64,000 bases of DNA from CALDTK01 sp045110575 (GTDB lineage Bacteria; Bacteroidota; Bacteroidia; Chitinophagales; Saprospiraceae): contig JBGCGF010000046.1 of assembly GCA_045110575.1 (NCBI GenBank), positions 1 to 64,000 on the forward strand. Reading direction: 5' to 3'. This document shows, one piece after another, positions 27,401-37,300 of the stretch. The notes below the pieces were generated by a model, which had not been told where the DNA came from, made no database searches, and worked only from the letters and a program-made list of their open reading frames with translations. Position 1 is the first letter of the stretch; each line of letters opens with the position of its first letter. The translations under genes and the position numbers were made by a program.

Positions 27401-30400
27401 CGTATCTGCCGCAGTACATCCAGTTATTGAATCGTAAATAACAAATGCAAATCGAGTGGCTGTGTCTATTGTTAATTGGGTCAAGCCCGTATCCCCAAGC
27501 ACATTACCCGATTCATCGACCCACCACCATTTCCGATTTTGAATCTGCCCCGGTAATATGGCCGTCAACGTCAAACTGTCCTGCTCACAAGCAAGAATTT
27601 GATCCGGTCCCGCATTAGGAACAGGTACACCTGGTTCTACATCTACGACGACCGAGGCTATATCTACACAGCCATTTCTTGGGTTCGTCGCAATGACCTC
27701 GTAGATACCTCCTGCATTTACCCGAACGATTGGACCAATAGTGTCTCCGCAAAAATTCCCACCCAGCGTTGTCCAAGTCAATGTCATGTCTGGCAACCCA
27801 ACGCTTGGACTTGCATCTAGCTCTGCGCATGACGTCACATCACCGCAGGATAACGTCAATCCACTTACGATACTTGCAGTAGGTGCTATCGTATCAACAA
27901 CGACGAAAACACTATCCGTAGCCGTAGTTCCTGTATACTGCTGTCCAACTTCTACGATGTACCAACCGCCACCCTCAACTTCAGGGGTGTACGTATTACC
28001 TCTATCAACAATCAGCCCTGTTCGAGCTGTCCAAGCTACAGAAGTACCAGGACCAGTATTGCCTCGCGCTATGAGCGTAACCCTCGGTCCAGTGTAGCAA
28101 TTGATCGTGTCAGGAGTAACAACAAGTACGAATGCTGGACAGTCATCAATTACAATGGCTTCTCCAAAACCACCACAATTCGTAACCGTATCAGTCACCG
28201 TCAATCGGTATGTCCCACTGCTTGTTACACGCACATCGATCCCATCAGAAGGACCGTCTATTGCTCCGTCAAGAGTTGTCCAAGCGTAGACAAAATCAGG
28301 CCCCACACTCGAGCCTAAGCCGCTAAGCGTAGAGAACTGTTGGTTGCAACCAATCAAGGTTGTATCTGGAATTTGCACAACGGGTACGCCTTGCGACCGC
28401 GTTACAATTGCAGAATCGCGAGCAGTACAACCTGATTCCGTATCGGTGACTGTGAGCAGATATACCCCTTCTAACGAAGCTGTTGCGATAGGCCCGTCCG
28501 AAAATCCAATCAATCCGCCGCTGGTGCTCGTCCACCGAAAATTAAGCCCAACCGTTGGTGCAGTAGGATCCCCCAATGAAACAGTCGAAACGCTGCAGGT
28601 AATTTGACCGCCTAACCCTGCATTCACAGGAGGTGGATTCCGGTCTTCAATTAGTGTTACTGACGCGGTGTCCGCACATCCATTCACTTGATCGGTTACG
28701 ATAACATCGTAGTCGCCTCCGCCAGCAGTACTGAGGTTAGAAGTTGCACTTCCAGCAATCACTTGAGTAGAGGTGTACTCCCATAGAAATGAAATAGCAT
28801 TTGCCCCAGAAGAACCGCTTGCATTGAGCACTATAAGTGGGGGAAAGCAACGTAGGGTGTCGGGGAAGAGAATACTTGCAGTGGGTTGAATAGTATCTAT
28901 GCTGACAATGATACTCGTACGTACTCTACAGCCCGTTAAAGCAGAAACTGCAACCGCTTCATAGCTTCCTGCATCGCCAACATTTAAGGTAGCTGTTGTG
29001 CCGAGTGTATCTCCCATAGAGCCGATCCAATGGAGACTCGTTATGGGCTCATCTGGTGTAGCCATCAACGCTACACTATCGCGTGAACACGTTAAAGTAT
29101 CTGATACGCTCAACACTAGCTGGAGTCCAGAAGTATCATTCACTACTGTTACCAATGCACTATCTCGACAGCCATTAATCGTATCTAATACAAAAAGCTG
29201 GTAGACCCCAGGCGAGTTAGCATACGATACTCCTCCAACAATCGACAAGGAAGCTCCAGCGCTTGATTGCCAATCGATCTGCACATTAGGTGCAAGGCTT
29301 CCTGACGCATCTAAAGCGACAGAATCAACCGTGCAGGTCAAGGTGTCTGGAACTAGATAGAACAAGCTTGGAACCTGGCGATTTACGACAACCTCCACGA
29401 CTGCTGTATCTCGACATGCGTTATCTACACGCTCCACAATTACTTGGTACCTGCCAGGCATTGTTACAATTTGAAGGCTATCAGCACTTGTCCCTTGAGG
29501 ACCGCTCCATCCGAAAATGTAGCCGCCACCACCTAAAGTGATTGGTGAAAGCTCTAGCGTATCGACAAGACAAGTCAAACTCAATGTATCGGGCAGCATA
29601 ACTCCTGCGACAAGTGAATCTTGGTCGATAAAAACACTATCGGTTGCTGTACAAGAGCTTCCGCCAAAACTCAACGTCTCATCCAGGTAATACCATCCTG
29701 ATTCCGATGCTGTCCAATTTGTAGAGGAAGCACTTGTTGCATTTGGACCTCTCCAGGCTGTAGTTAACGTTACACCTCCAGGCACTGCAGGAGTGACACC
29801 AAGTAATGGGATGGACGTAAGAGAGCAGGTAAGCACTGAATCCGCATACAGAATTGCGGCAGTCGGATTCAGTTCGATGAGATTCCAATTGATAATGGAA
29901 TCACATCCGTTTACAGTTTGCAGGTTTTGCCGAAAGGCCCCAGGAGAAGAAACGACCACGCCGCCTATGAGCACTCCACTTCCAGCACAAAAAGCTGTAT
30001 CCCTATTTGCTTCGAACCTAGGGTGTTCAATCAACTCAAGTTCAACAAGACTGTCGCAGCCAAACTGGTTCGTAAAGGGAAATGTATAGTCTCCGCCAGT
30101 CAACAGGTCGACTCCTCCGATTCGGAAAGTGTCGCCTTCACAAAAACTATCCGTCAATTGCACCGTATCTGCACTCAAAACGCGTAATCGCAGATCAATC
30201 AAGCTGTCGCAGCCACCAGTAGATGGCAGGCTGAGAATCAATGAATCTGAGACGCTATACACTACTCCTCCAACAATGAGCACTTCGCCTTCACAAATCG
30301 ACGTATCGATCACAGCGGTACTAACCGCTGGAAGTATCGTGAAATTGCGGCAATCAATGGACTGCTCACCGCAAAATGCCCCTGTGGCTAACGCATTGGT

Positions 30401-31285
30401 TAATACGCTTACTGCTGTCCCTGCAACGGGCAATGAAGAAGCATCGCCCAACCAGTAAGAGATGCCACATACTTGGTAATCACCTGGCTGCGCCGTTTGC
30501 AAATCGAATGTGTCAACGGCATAGCTGACAATCGTATCGTTCCGTGAAATCAGCAGTCGATTCAAATAATCAGCTGCTGATTGTGGCGCGAAAACAACTC
30601 CATCGCGAAGAGCAGTGTCTCCTTGGCAGAGAATGGTATCGAGACCAAAAGAGGTGCTGGTAGGTGTTTCAGCATAGCAGCAAGCCTCGCCACTGTCATC
30701 GCAAAAGTCAACTGAGAAATTAACGAGTCTGTCATTATTCGTAATGATGGCATTACTCTCTACTCGAATACACCATGATCCATTGACTGTTCCCGTATTG
30801 AAATCGGATAGACAGCCGCTAAAAGGATAATATGCCCCTGAGTAGTTACCAAAAATTTGCCATGTCGTATTGCTACCTGAGAACTGTGGCCCCGTTCCAG
30901 GGTATGGACTGACGGCTGCCGCACAATCCACCAAATCGATGTTCCATCTTGCACCTAGGGTTGTAATTGAACTGACTCCAGAAACGCCAGGCCCAAGCAG
31001 CTGCACTTGCTGACCTCCCGGACTGATTAGCGTGAAGGACAGGTTCTCAATGTAGTCATGTGTAAACTCAAGGTTCACACCGCAGACCGCTTGCCCGTTG
31101 GCCCCCAGTGTAGGGTTACTCAGTCCGCCTACGTCGTAACAAACTTGGAAGTCACTAACCGTTGGAATCGGTTGCGGGCAGTCTACACATACGCAAGGCT
31201 GAGCAAATGCTCCAGTAGCGCATATCATAGCGACTACCAACGCGCACCAGAAGTGCACGTAGCGTAAATTGTGTGGGGCGTTCAT
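24416..31285 (-). CDS. Giant secreted repeat protein with P-domain-like N-terminus, T9SS type B
   Basis: Protein of 2289 aa. The ATG at 31283-31285 is chosen since it opens directly on a signal peptide (MNAPHNLRYVHFW ... GAFAQ); an upstream in-frame ATG would add 20 basic residues. Residues about 40-190 resemble the proprotein convertase P-domain (FTHDYIENLSFTLISPGGQQV, WQIFG, NGSWCIRVES). Next come GCDSL-type modules, then 19 Ig-like repeats of about 82 aa, each opening with D-T-L-T-C and carrying a second Cys in NGC, probably a disulfide. It ends with an SprB repeat (ASCPSDRDGFIEV ... GGQAPFTFQLDDG), and CHU_C (SPNGDGKNDEWWV, YDRWGSIVF, WDGTQNG, YGDLTLIK). Likely a fibrous surface adhesin. 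Confidence 0.85.
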   Translation of the reverse strand: MNAPHNLRYVHFWCALVVAMICATGAFAQPCVCVDCPQPIPTVSDFQVCYDVGGLSNPTLGANGQAVCGVNLEFTHDYIENLSFTLISPGGQQVQLLGPGVSGVSSITTLGARWNIDLVDCAAAVSPYPGTGPQFSGSNTTWQIFGNYSGAYYPFSGCLSDFNTGTVNGSWCIRVESNAIITNNDRLVNFSVDFCDDSGEACCYAETPTSTSFGLDTILCQGDTALRDGVVFAPQSAADYLNRLLISRNDTIVSYAVDTFDLQTAQPGDYQVCGISYWLGDASSLPVAGTAVSVLTNALATGAFCGEQSIDCRNFTILPAVSTAVIDTSICEGEVLIVGGVVYSVSDSLILSLPSTGGCDSLIDLRLRVLSADTVQLTDSFCEGDTFRIGGVDLLTGGDYTFPFTNQFGCDSLVELELIEHPRFEANRDTAFCAGSGVLIGGVVVSSPGAFRQNLQTVNGCDSIINWNLIELNPTAAILYADSVLTCSLTSIPLLGVTPAVPGGVTLTTAWRGPNATSASSTNWTASESGWYYLDETLSFGGSSCTATDSVFIDQDSLVAGVMLPDTLSLTCLVDTLELSPITLGGGGYIFGWSGPQGTSADSLQIVTMPGRYQVIVERVDNACRDTAVVEVVVNRQVPSLFYLVPDTLTCTVDSVALDASGSLAPNVQIDWQSSAGASLSIVGGVSYANSPGVYQLFVLDTINGCRDSALVTVVNDTSGLQLVLSVSDTLTCSRDSVALMATPDEPITSLHWIGSMGDTLGTTATLNVGDAGSYEAVAVSALTGCRVRTSIIVSIDTIQPTASILFPDTLRCFPPLIVLNASGSSGANAISFLWEYTSTQVIAGSATSNLSTAGGGDYDVIVTDQVNGCADTASVTLIEDRNPPPVNAGLGGQITCSVSTVSLGDPTAPTVGLNFRWTSTSGGLIGFSDGPIATASLEGVYLLTVTDTESGCTARDSAIVTRSQGVPVVQIPDTTLIGCNQQFSTLSGLGSSVGPDFVYAWTTLDGAIDGPSDGIDVRVTSSGTYRLTVTDTVTNCGGFGEAIVIDDCPAFVLVVTPDTINCYTGPRVTLIARGNTGPGTSVAWTARTGLIVDRGNTYTPEVEGGGWYIVEVGQQYTGTTATDSVFVVVDTIAPTASIVSGLTLSCGDVTSCAELDASPSVGLPDMTLTWTTLGGNFCGDTIGPIVRVNAGGIYEVIATNPRNGCVDIASVVVDVEPGVPVPNAGPDQILACEQDSLTLTAILPGQIQNRKWWWVDESGNVLGDTGLTQLTIDTATRFAFVIYDSITGCTAADTMSVIQQACAPNARPMASGTINCLQDTVILSSPPQAEMRFTWIGVDVPFGPVDGDQVQAWLAGEYRLIIQDSLFGLVDTAFVTVVQDTARPTGLIALPQNLTCDRDSVDLDGRASVGTQGEILEYAWISSIVPPVPSTPIVTVGNPGNYALEVTSTINGCKDTAFVQVLIDTLPPQALTTEDGPLNCVKTSVVLDGSTSTGQGALAYEWLGLEGQMPSTTDQSAITVLEGGNYQLTIRDQQNGCVAIDTVFVDQIDGGVVDAGTDQVIDCRRSAATLNGQVNRAGINVQWTSSSQSCIVSPTSLSTEVTCAGEYYLSWTDSLSVCTYYDTVLVAEPNIGFQLEIVGDTVINCLHPILEFQGLSTLPLVTLRWEGIGTDIPLGREVTQPGNLVLIGTDTAGCSDTLMQEVTLDTLQPILSVFDPDTITCARPIVRLQARNSNGRNSIQFRWVSSAIVDTLLGAFVRTTEYGVYTVRATDTLNGCWAEAIVEVAVDSTLPTITLATPSGSELDCDILSVPIVASVMPVNASLTWNVPAGQRINVGANTQDAEVGGIYRVTANHPTTGCPATAVIFIRDNSAPIGSYDLSLSGELGCNVDSVELQATLPQNVVPVWTDALGVPLTSLWVTSPGLYAITLTDTLTGCRSFDSIRVNQYVPAYTLYVTGADTLDCETASLLLTAETSGVVPNGVEYRWVSPRGDTVQRSSRNTYEVGSGGLWTVIAVDPDTGCEQIVRVMIEVSGDAIQELYVETRDASCPSDRDGFIEVIAITGGQAPFTFQLDDGEPQAVGQFGLLEGGRYELLVTDENGCTSTLEVIINQTSPKEVEMPSRIESFLGEELCLGFDLVGGGVPDSIRWSPAGILSCETCANPCLTTLSNLDVRVQIWFGGCLVEASTRIEVVDGANAVWPSAFSPNGDGKNDEWWVLPKGGSLSYCRVYDRWGSIVFYSGSNGQVLDLQWDGTQNGKDVNPAVYVVEVGGVNALGEPFTVYGDLTLIK
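25180..29860 (-). repeat. Nineteen Ig-like coding repeats (about 246 bp each)
   Basis: Counted by their opening motif (for example PDTLTCTVDSVAL, SDTLTCSRDSVAL, GPLNCVKTSVVL, QNLTCDRDSVDL). Each unit has a conserved Cys near the start and a GC pair near the end. Copies are diverged, so the array is old. Confidence 0.75.
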
Positions 31286-31377
31286 GGTTTCAGCCCTTCT
31301 GTCAATCGGTTTCAGTCGGTTATTACCTCTACCGCTGAGCTTCAAGGCCTACCAAATGTACGACACAACAGCAAACA

Positions 31378-34300
31378 CTAACGAATCAGGCTAAAGTCGC
31401 CTTTAATCGTCTCTGTAACGCCGTCTGCAAACTCTACTTCAGCAAAGAAGACAAAGACTGCAGGGTTCATCATTTCGCCGTTGTACCTGCCGTCCCATCC
31501 TTGTGTGAGATCGTTTGGCTGGGTGTTGTTTAGCAAGAATACATTCTCGCCCCAACGATCGAAGATCTGGAAAGAGTTAATGTTTGCGATCACACCTTCC
31601 GGTGATTGAATGAAGAAGAAATCGTTTACACCGTCTCCGTTAGGACTAAAGGCTGTAGACACAAACACAGGTCGTTCACGACGAACGATAACTTGAAGTG
31701 CATCTGTAGCCTCACATCCGTTTGAATCAATAACCGTCACTGCGTACACCGTACTTAGCGTCGGCATAATTGTGATTTCAGAACAGAAGTTCGAATCAAC
31801 ACAACTGAAAGGTCCTCCTGTCCAGTTAATGGTTTCAATGCTTCCTGTCGTAAGCAATTGAATCGTTTGAGTTTCACCGAAATTCAACTCAAGATCTGGT
31901 CCAGCACCAACACCTACTGGAGTAACGCCATCGATCGTAATGTCTTCTTGGTAAGCACAGCCGTCCGAATCTGTAATAAGAAGCGTGTACGTTCCTGGAG
32001 CTAGATTGGCGAACTCACCATTCAATGTAGGCGTACTTCCGTCGAGCGTAAAGCGATAAGGGGCTGTTCCTCCAGAGACGTTCCCTGCGAAGATGCGTCC
32101 AGTCGGACCTCCATCACAATCAACAGGAGTGGCTGTAACATCAACACTATTCGGACGATCGTTGCTGATATCGATCTCGACATCTTCTGATACTGTACAC
32201 CCGCCTGCATCATCTGTTACAGACAGCGTGTAGGTACCACTTACGGTAGTTGTTGTCTGAGCAGCTGTTGGATCATCAACTGTTCCACCTGTCCAAGAAT
32301 AGGTAATACCCACTCCTGTACTACTATTCGGCCCGCCCAAATCGGCAATAGTCTGATCGCAGGTAAGCATTTGATCTACTCCTGCATCCGCTACAGGAGC
32401 AGGAGTAAGGTTTACGGTCATTGTAGCAACATCGATTGGACATACGCCACCTGAACCTACCGTATAGCTAAAGTTGTATTGACCGCCAGTAAGACCAGTG
32501 TTCGTGAAAATTCCTGTTGAAGGATCGACCACTGGGTCTATAGGTCCGTTAGTTAATTCATAAACACCTCCAATGTCAGCTCCAGCGAGGAAGCCTGCCA
32601 AGTCAATCTGTGAATCATCATTTGCACATAGTGTCTGCTCTGCAGATGCAGTACCTGCAGTAAGCAATTCATCGACGCCTATCTGAATCGTATCGTTCGG
32701 GAAGATTGTGCAGCTTGTTGTTGAGACTTCCGTCAAAACATAGATTGTCCCCGTTGATGGTGACACGAAGTACGAGACTGTAGGACCTGGAGACGTGAAC
32801 GTAGTATCTCGTCCTCCATCAGAAGTAACCATATTGGCCGTAAACGGTCCATCGCCAGTAAAGACGAACGTAATCATAGTTGAGCCGCCTTCACAAAGGA
32901 TCGTTTCTCCCTGAAGATCGGCTGTTGGGCCATCTTCCCAAATCACTGGTGTTCCAGGAGCGACGCTTAGGCATGGGTCTGAAAGGTCTATCGAACTTGC
33001 AGGTCCTCCATTTCCGACCGCTGGAGAGATATAGTACACGGTACCAAACGACATTCCTCCTGCGATGTCAATATTGAACGTTGGCGCAGTTGACTGTGCG
33101 AAGACAGTTCCAAGGGTCGCTCCATTTAAGGTGTGCAAGACATACCCGGCAACATCGTCCGCGTCAAGCGTTGATCCTGAGTGGTTATGAATGGCCGTTA
33201 ATGGTGTTGCACCACAAGTCCGCAGAGTATCAAGCCCGATCGTTCCAACCATGGTAATACAAGCACAGTTGACTGGGCCTGCTGTTACAGGTAGGCTATT
33301 ACAAGCATTCCCGTCAGATAGTGTAAAGCTGTATCCGGTGCCTTCTGGAATCGGGTTAGAGGTAAACATGTTACCGACAAGTGTTCCACTTCCAGCTGGC
33401 AAGATCATTATCGTTGAAAGGTCGCCTCCTGTTATTTCGAAGGTCACGTTGTAATTCACACCTGCGCCATCACATTCGGTATCAACATTGGCAACAGCAA
33501 CTTCGGCTAGTGGAGTAATTCCAATAGAAGCGGTACTTGTAGAAGAACAAGTGAAGTCATCAACGACACTCACCAAGTTTAGTGTTGTTGCAGCTGCAGG
33601 AACAGTAAGCGTGAGACTCGCTGGGCTAGCATTAAACGTTTGACTTGCTGCTACTCCACCTAAGGTGTAGTTGACCGTAAGAGGGAAGTTACCAGTCAAT
33701 AGCAACGTTGCAACAGCCTGTTGTCCCGCACATGCATCTGAAACAGCGTTCAACTGCACCGTCGGTATCGTACGCCAAACAACTGGCTGGCCAAGTGATA
33801 CGTCAAGACAAGGATCAGACAGGTCTGGGTAACCAGCTCCTGTTACGTCTCCACTTACCGCAGATACGTAATACACTTGATCGAGCGAATACGTCGCTGG
33901 GTTGAACGTGAAGCTTGGTGTCAAAGCTGAATCCAAAACACCTGTAAGTGCGCCGAAAGGTCCAGTGTGGAGGTAGAACGCTAAGACGTCACCACTCTCT
34001 CCCATTGAGCCTAAACCACTCGTGGCTGCTGGCAACGTGATTGTTCCTGGTCCACAAAGACTAACGGTATCCCGAGCCATAGTTCCGGCATCGTTGGTAC
34101 AGCTACAATCCACAAGTGCATTAGCTACGGTTTGAGGAGTACATCCGTACTGATCACTAAAGATGAATGAATAACCCGTTCCAGATGCTTGAGGAGTAGA
34201 AGTGAAGATGCTTCCTACAAAAGCACCAGGAGTAGTTCCTGTGTTCTGATAGGTTGCGACGTCTCCATCTGCCAATTCTACAATCACGATAAAGCCTGCG

Positions 34301-37300
34301 CTATTCGGTAGGCATGAGTCTTGAACCGAGACCACTCTAAGTGGTAGACGTGCCGTAATCATGACCGTCGCGGTACTTGTTGTTGAACAGCTAAATTGAT
34401 CAACTACGCTCGTTATTGCTAACAAGGCAGTTGTTGCCGGAGCGGTTATTCGAAGACTTGCAGGACTGGCCGCAAATGTCTGGCTGGCTGCCACTCCTCC
34501 GAAGGTGTAGTTAACGGTAAGCGGAAAGTTTCCAGTCAAGTTCAGCGTAACAATTATCTCTTCACCTTCACAAGCATCTGTTGCGGTGGACAATTGGACC
34601 GTTGGAAGACTTCTCCAAATGACGGGCTGACCTAAAGCCACATCTAGGCAAGGATCAGTCCTGTCAGGGTAGCCTGCTCCTGTTACATCAGCGCTAACAG
34701 CTGAAACATAGTACACTTGATCAAGATTGTATCTCGCAGCATCGAAAGTGAAGCTTGGTGTCAGCGCTGAATCTAGTATACCTACAAGAGACCCGAAAGC
34801 TCCCGTATGCAGATAGTATGCTAATACATCGTTTGGCTCACCCATCGATCCAAGTCCACTCGTCGCGGCAGGTAAAGTGATTGTGCCTGGTCCACATAGA
34901 CTTGCGGTGTCGCGCGCCATGGTTCCAGCTTCGTTATTACAAGAGCAATTGACAATAGCCTGCGTCACGGTTTGTGGACTACAGCCATATTGATCACTGA
35001 AGATGAATGAATATCCGTTGCCAGATGGTATTGAACTTGAAGTGAATGTGCTTCCAACAAAACTACCAGGATCCGTTCCTGTATTTTGGTACGTTGCTAC
35101 GTCGCCGTTCGCTAGTTCAACGATGACGATAAAGCCTGTATTACCAGGAAGACAAGAATCTCGAACGGAGAGAACCGTTACTGGCTGTCGTTCAGTTACA
35201 ACCACTGATCCTGTTCCTGCTCCGATACAAGTCGTCGCATCAGTTAGGTTACTTACGGTGTAAGTACCGGCAGCCATTACCGTTACCGTATGCGGCGAAG
35301 TATTTACAGTTACGGGTGTTAAGGGTGCGCCGTTGAGTGCAAGCTCGAGCGTCCAAGGGGCCGTTCCTGTAAGTGTTACATCAAAGCTTATTTGATCACT
35401 TGAGTTCGCACATAAATCAAATGCTCCACTCAATGTCGCTGTAGGTAGTGGGTTTTCAATCACGACTGCTGTACCACTTACCATTCCTGTACAGCCTGTG
35501 TCATCAGAAACTCCAGTAAGTACATAAGTACCTGCAGCTGGAGTAGAAATTACAATCGGGCTTGCATTAGATGTTTCCGTTTGAGTAGTTCCGCCAACGG
35601 TATAAGTAATCGTGAATGGAGCTTGGCCTACAAGATCGATCTCAACTGTAACATTGTTAGTTCCTGCACAGAAGGTTCCTCCACCTCTCATGGTCGCAGT
35701 TGGACCTTGGTTTACGATGACAGGAAGACAATCTTGCTGCACGACTCCACAGGCATCTGTGATTTCCGCACAAATCTGACGTCCAGTACCGATGGTCCAA
35801 GTGACGACCGCTTGTGTATTGGTCGAACTTGTGATTGAACCTCCTATAATGGTCCAACTCGTACTTGCGATAAGTGGATCTGCTGTTATCTGATATGTTT
35901 CTGTATCCCCCGCACAGACAGGTGATGGTCCTGTCACTTGCGGAGCGGCAGCACTACTGTTGAGTGTGATTGCTTCACATACTTGCGTATTAGGACCACA
36001 TGTTCCTTGTCCAGTAACGCAAACATTTCCACCTACTGTAGCTAAGGTAACTCTTACGGTATCGTTGTCAATGACAACGGTTGAGCTCGGCGGCATTCCA
36101 GTAATCGTATAGGTAATTGCTGGGTCGAATGGAGTTATACCTAAGGCGATGTTGCCATTGATACACGCCGCAGTAGTCCCAACAAGAGAGAACGTTGGTT
36201 GGTCATTGCTGACGATTACCTCTAGACAACGTTGCTCGCTAGTTTCGCAGATATTTTCTACTGTCAAACAGACATCATAGGTGCCTGCTGTATTCCAAAC
36301 GACATCAAAAGAGTCAGTTCTTGGAGTTGCAGAACTTGAGCCCACAGCCGTCCAATTGTAAGCAGTGAACGAAGGATCCGCTACAGTTCCATACGTTCCT
36401 GTCTCACCGATACACAAGGCAATTGGGCCGGCAATCATTGGCGTATCCAATGGATTCGTTGCATCACTTGTTACTATCAGCGTATCTCTTGCTTCACACG
36501 TTTGAGACGGGTCGACATCACTCCACATGACTACTTCAAGGTAGTATGTACCAGCATCCGTGATCGTAATGACCGTACTGTCGACGTTAGTGCTAATAGA
36601 TCCTCCTACGGTTGTCCAATTGTAAGCAATTGTATCGCCTTGGGTAGACCCAGGATTTACGGATGCTGTAACGGAAGTGAGTGTACAATCTAAAGCTGTG
36701 TCCAACGCATTGATAACAGCCATCGGATCCAAGTAGTACACGTCGTACTGAATCAACGAATCACAACCGTTTGAAGCAATAGGGCCTAGGTTACAGGTAT
36801 TCAAGCCTGCAGGAGGATTAATAATCGGATTACTCGGACAAATCGTTACACCTGTAAGTCCACAAACGGCCAATGGAAGTGTCGGACCAAAGTTTGGAGG
36901 ATACTGTTGAACGTTAAGGTTTAAGTCGAAAGGACAACCAGATGGATCGAACTGCTCGATTACGTGACCGCCAGGAGAGTAACCCGTACCGTCAACGAAG
37001 AAGTCTTCTCCAGGACAAGTGAACACAATAGCGAAGCTATCGGGAGGTCGTGAAACAACGATCTCTAAGACTTCACTTTGAACGCCTGGACCTGCGCATC
37101 CGAAATTTGGAGTTGCACTTAAATAAATGGTATCCGTTGAACCAGGAGGCAAACTGCTCAAGTCACCAATCATCAATTCAACAACTTGCTCTTGGTTGTC
37201 AATACAGCCAAAGCCAAATGCATCGGTTGGTGTAGCGGTAACCTCAGAAGCGAGCAAAGGTGAGCTGAATGAAATATCCCAGCACAATTCCGAGCAAATC

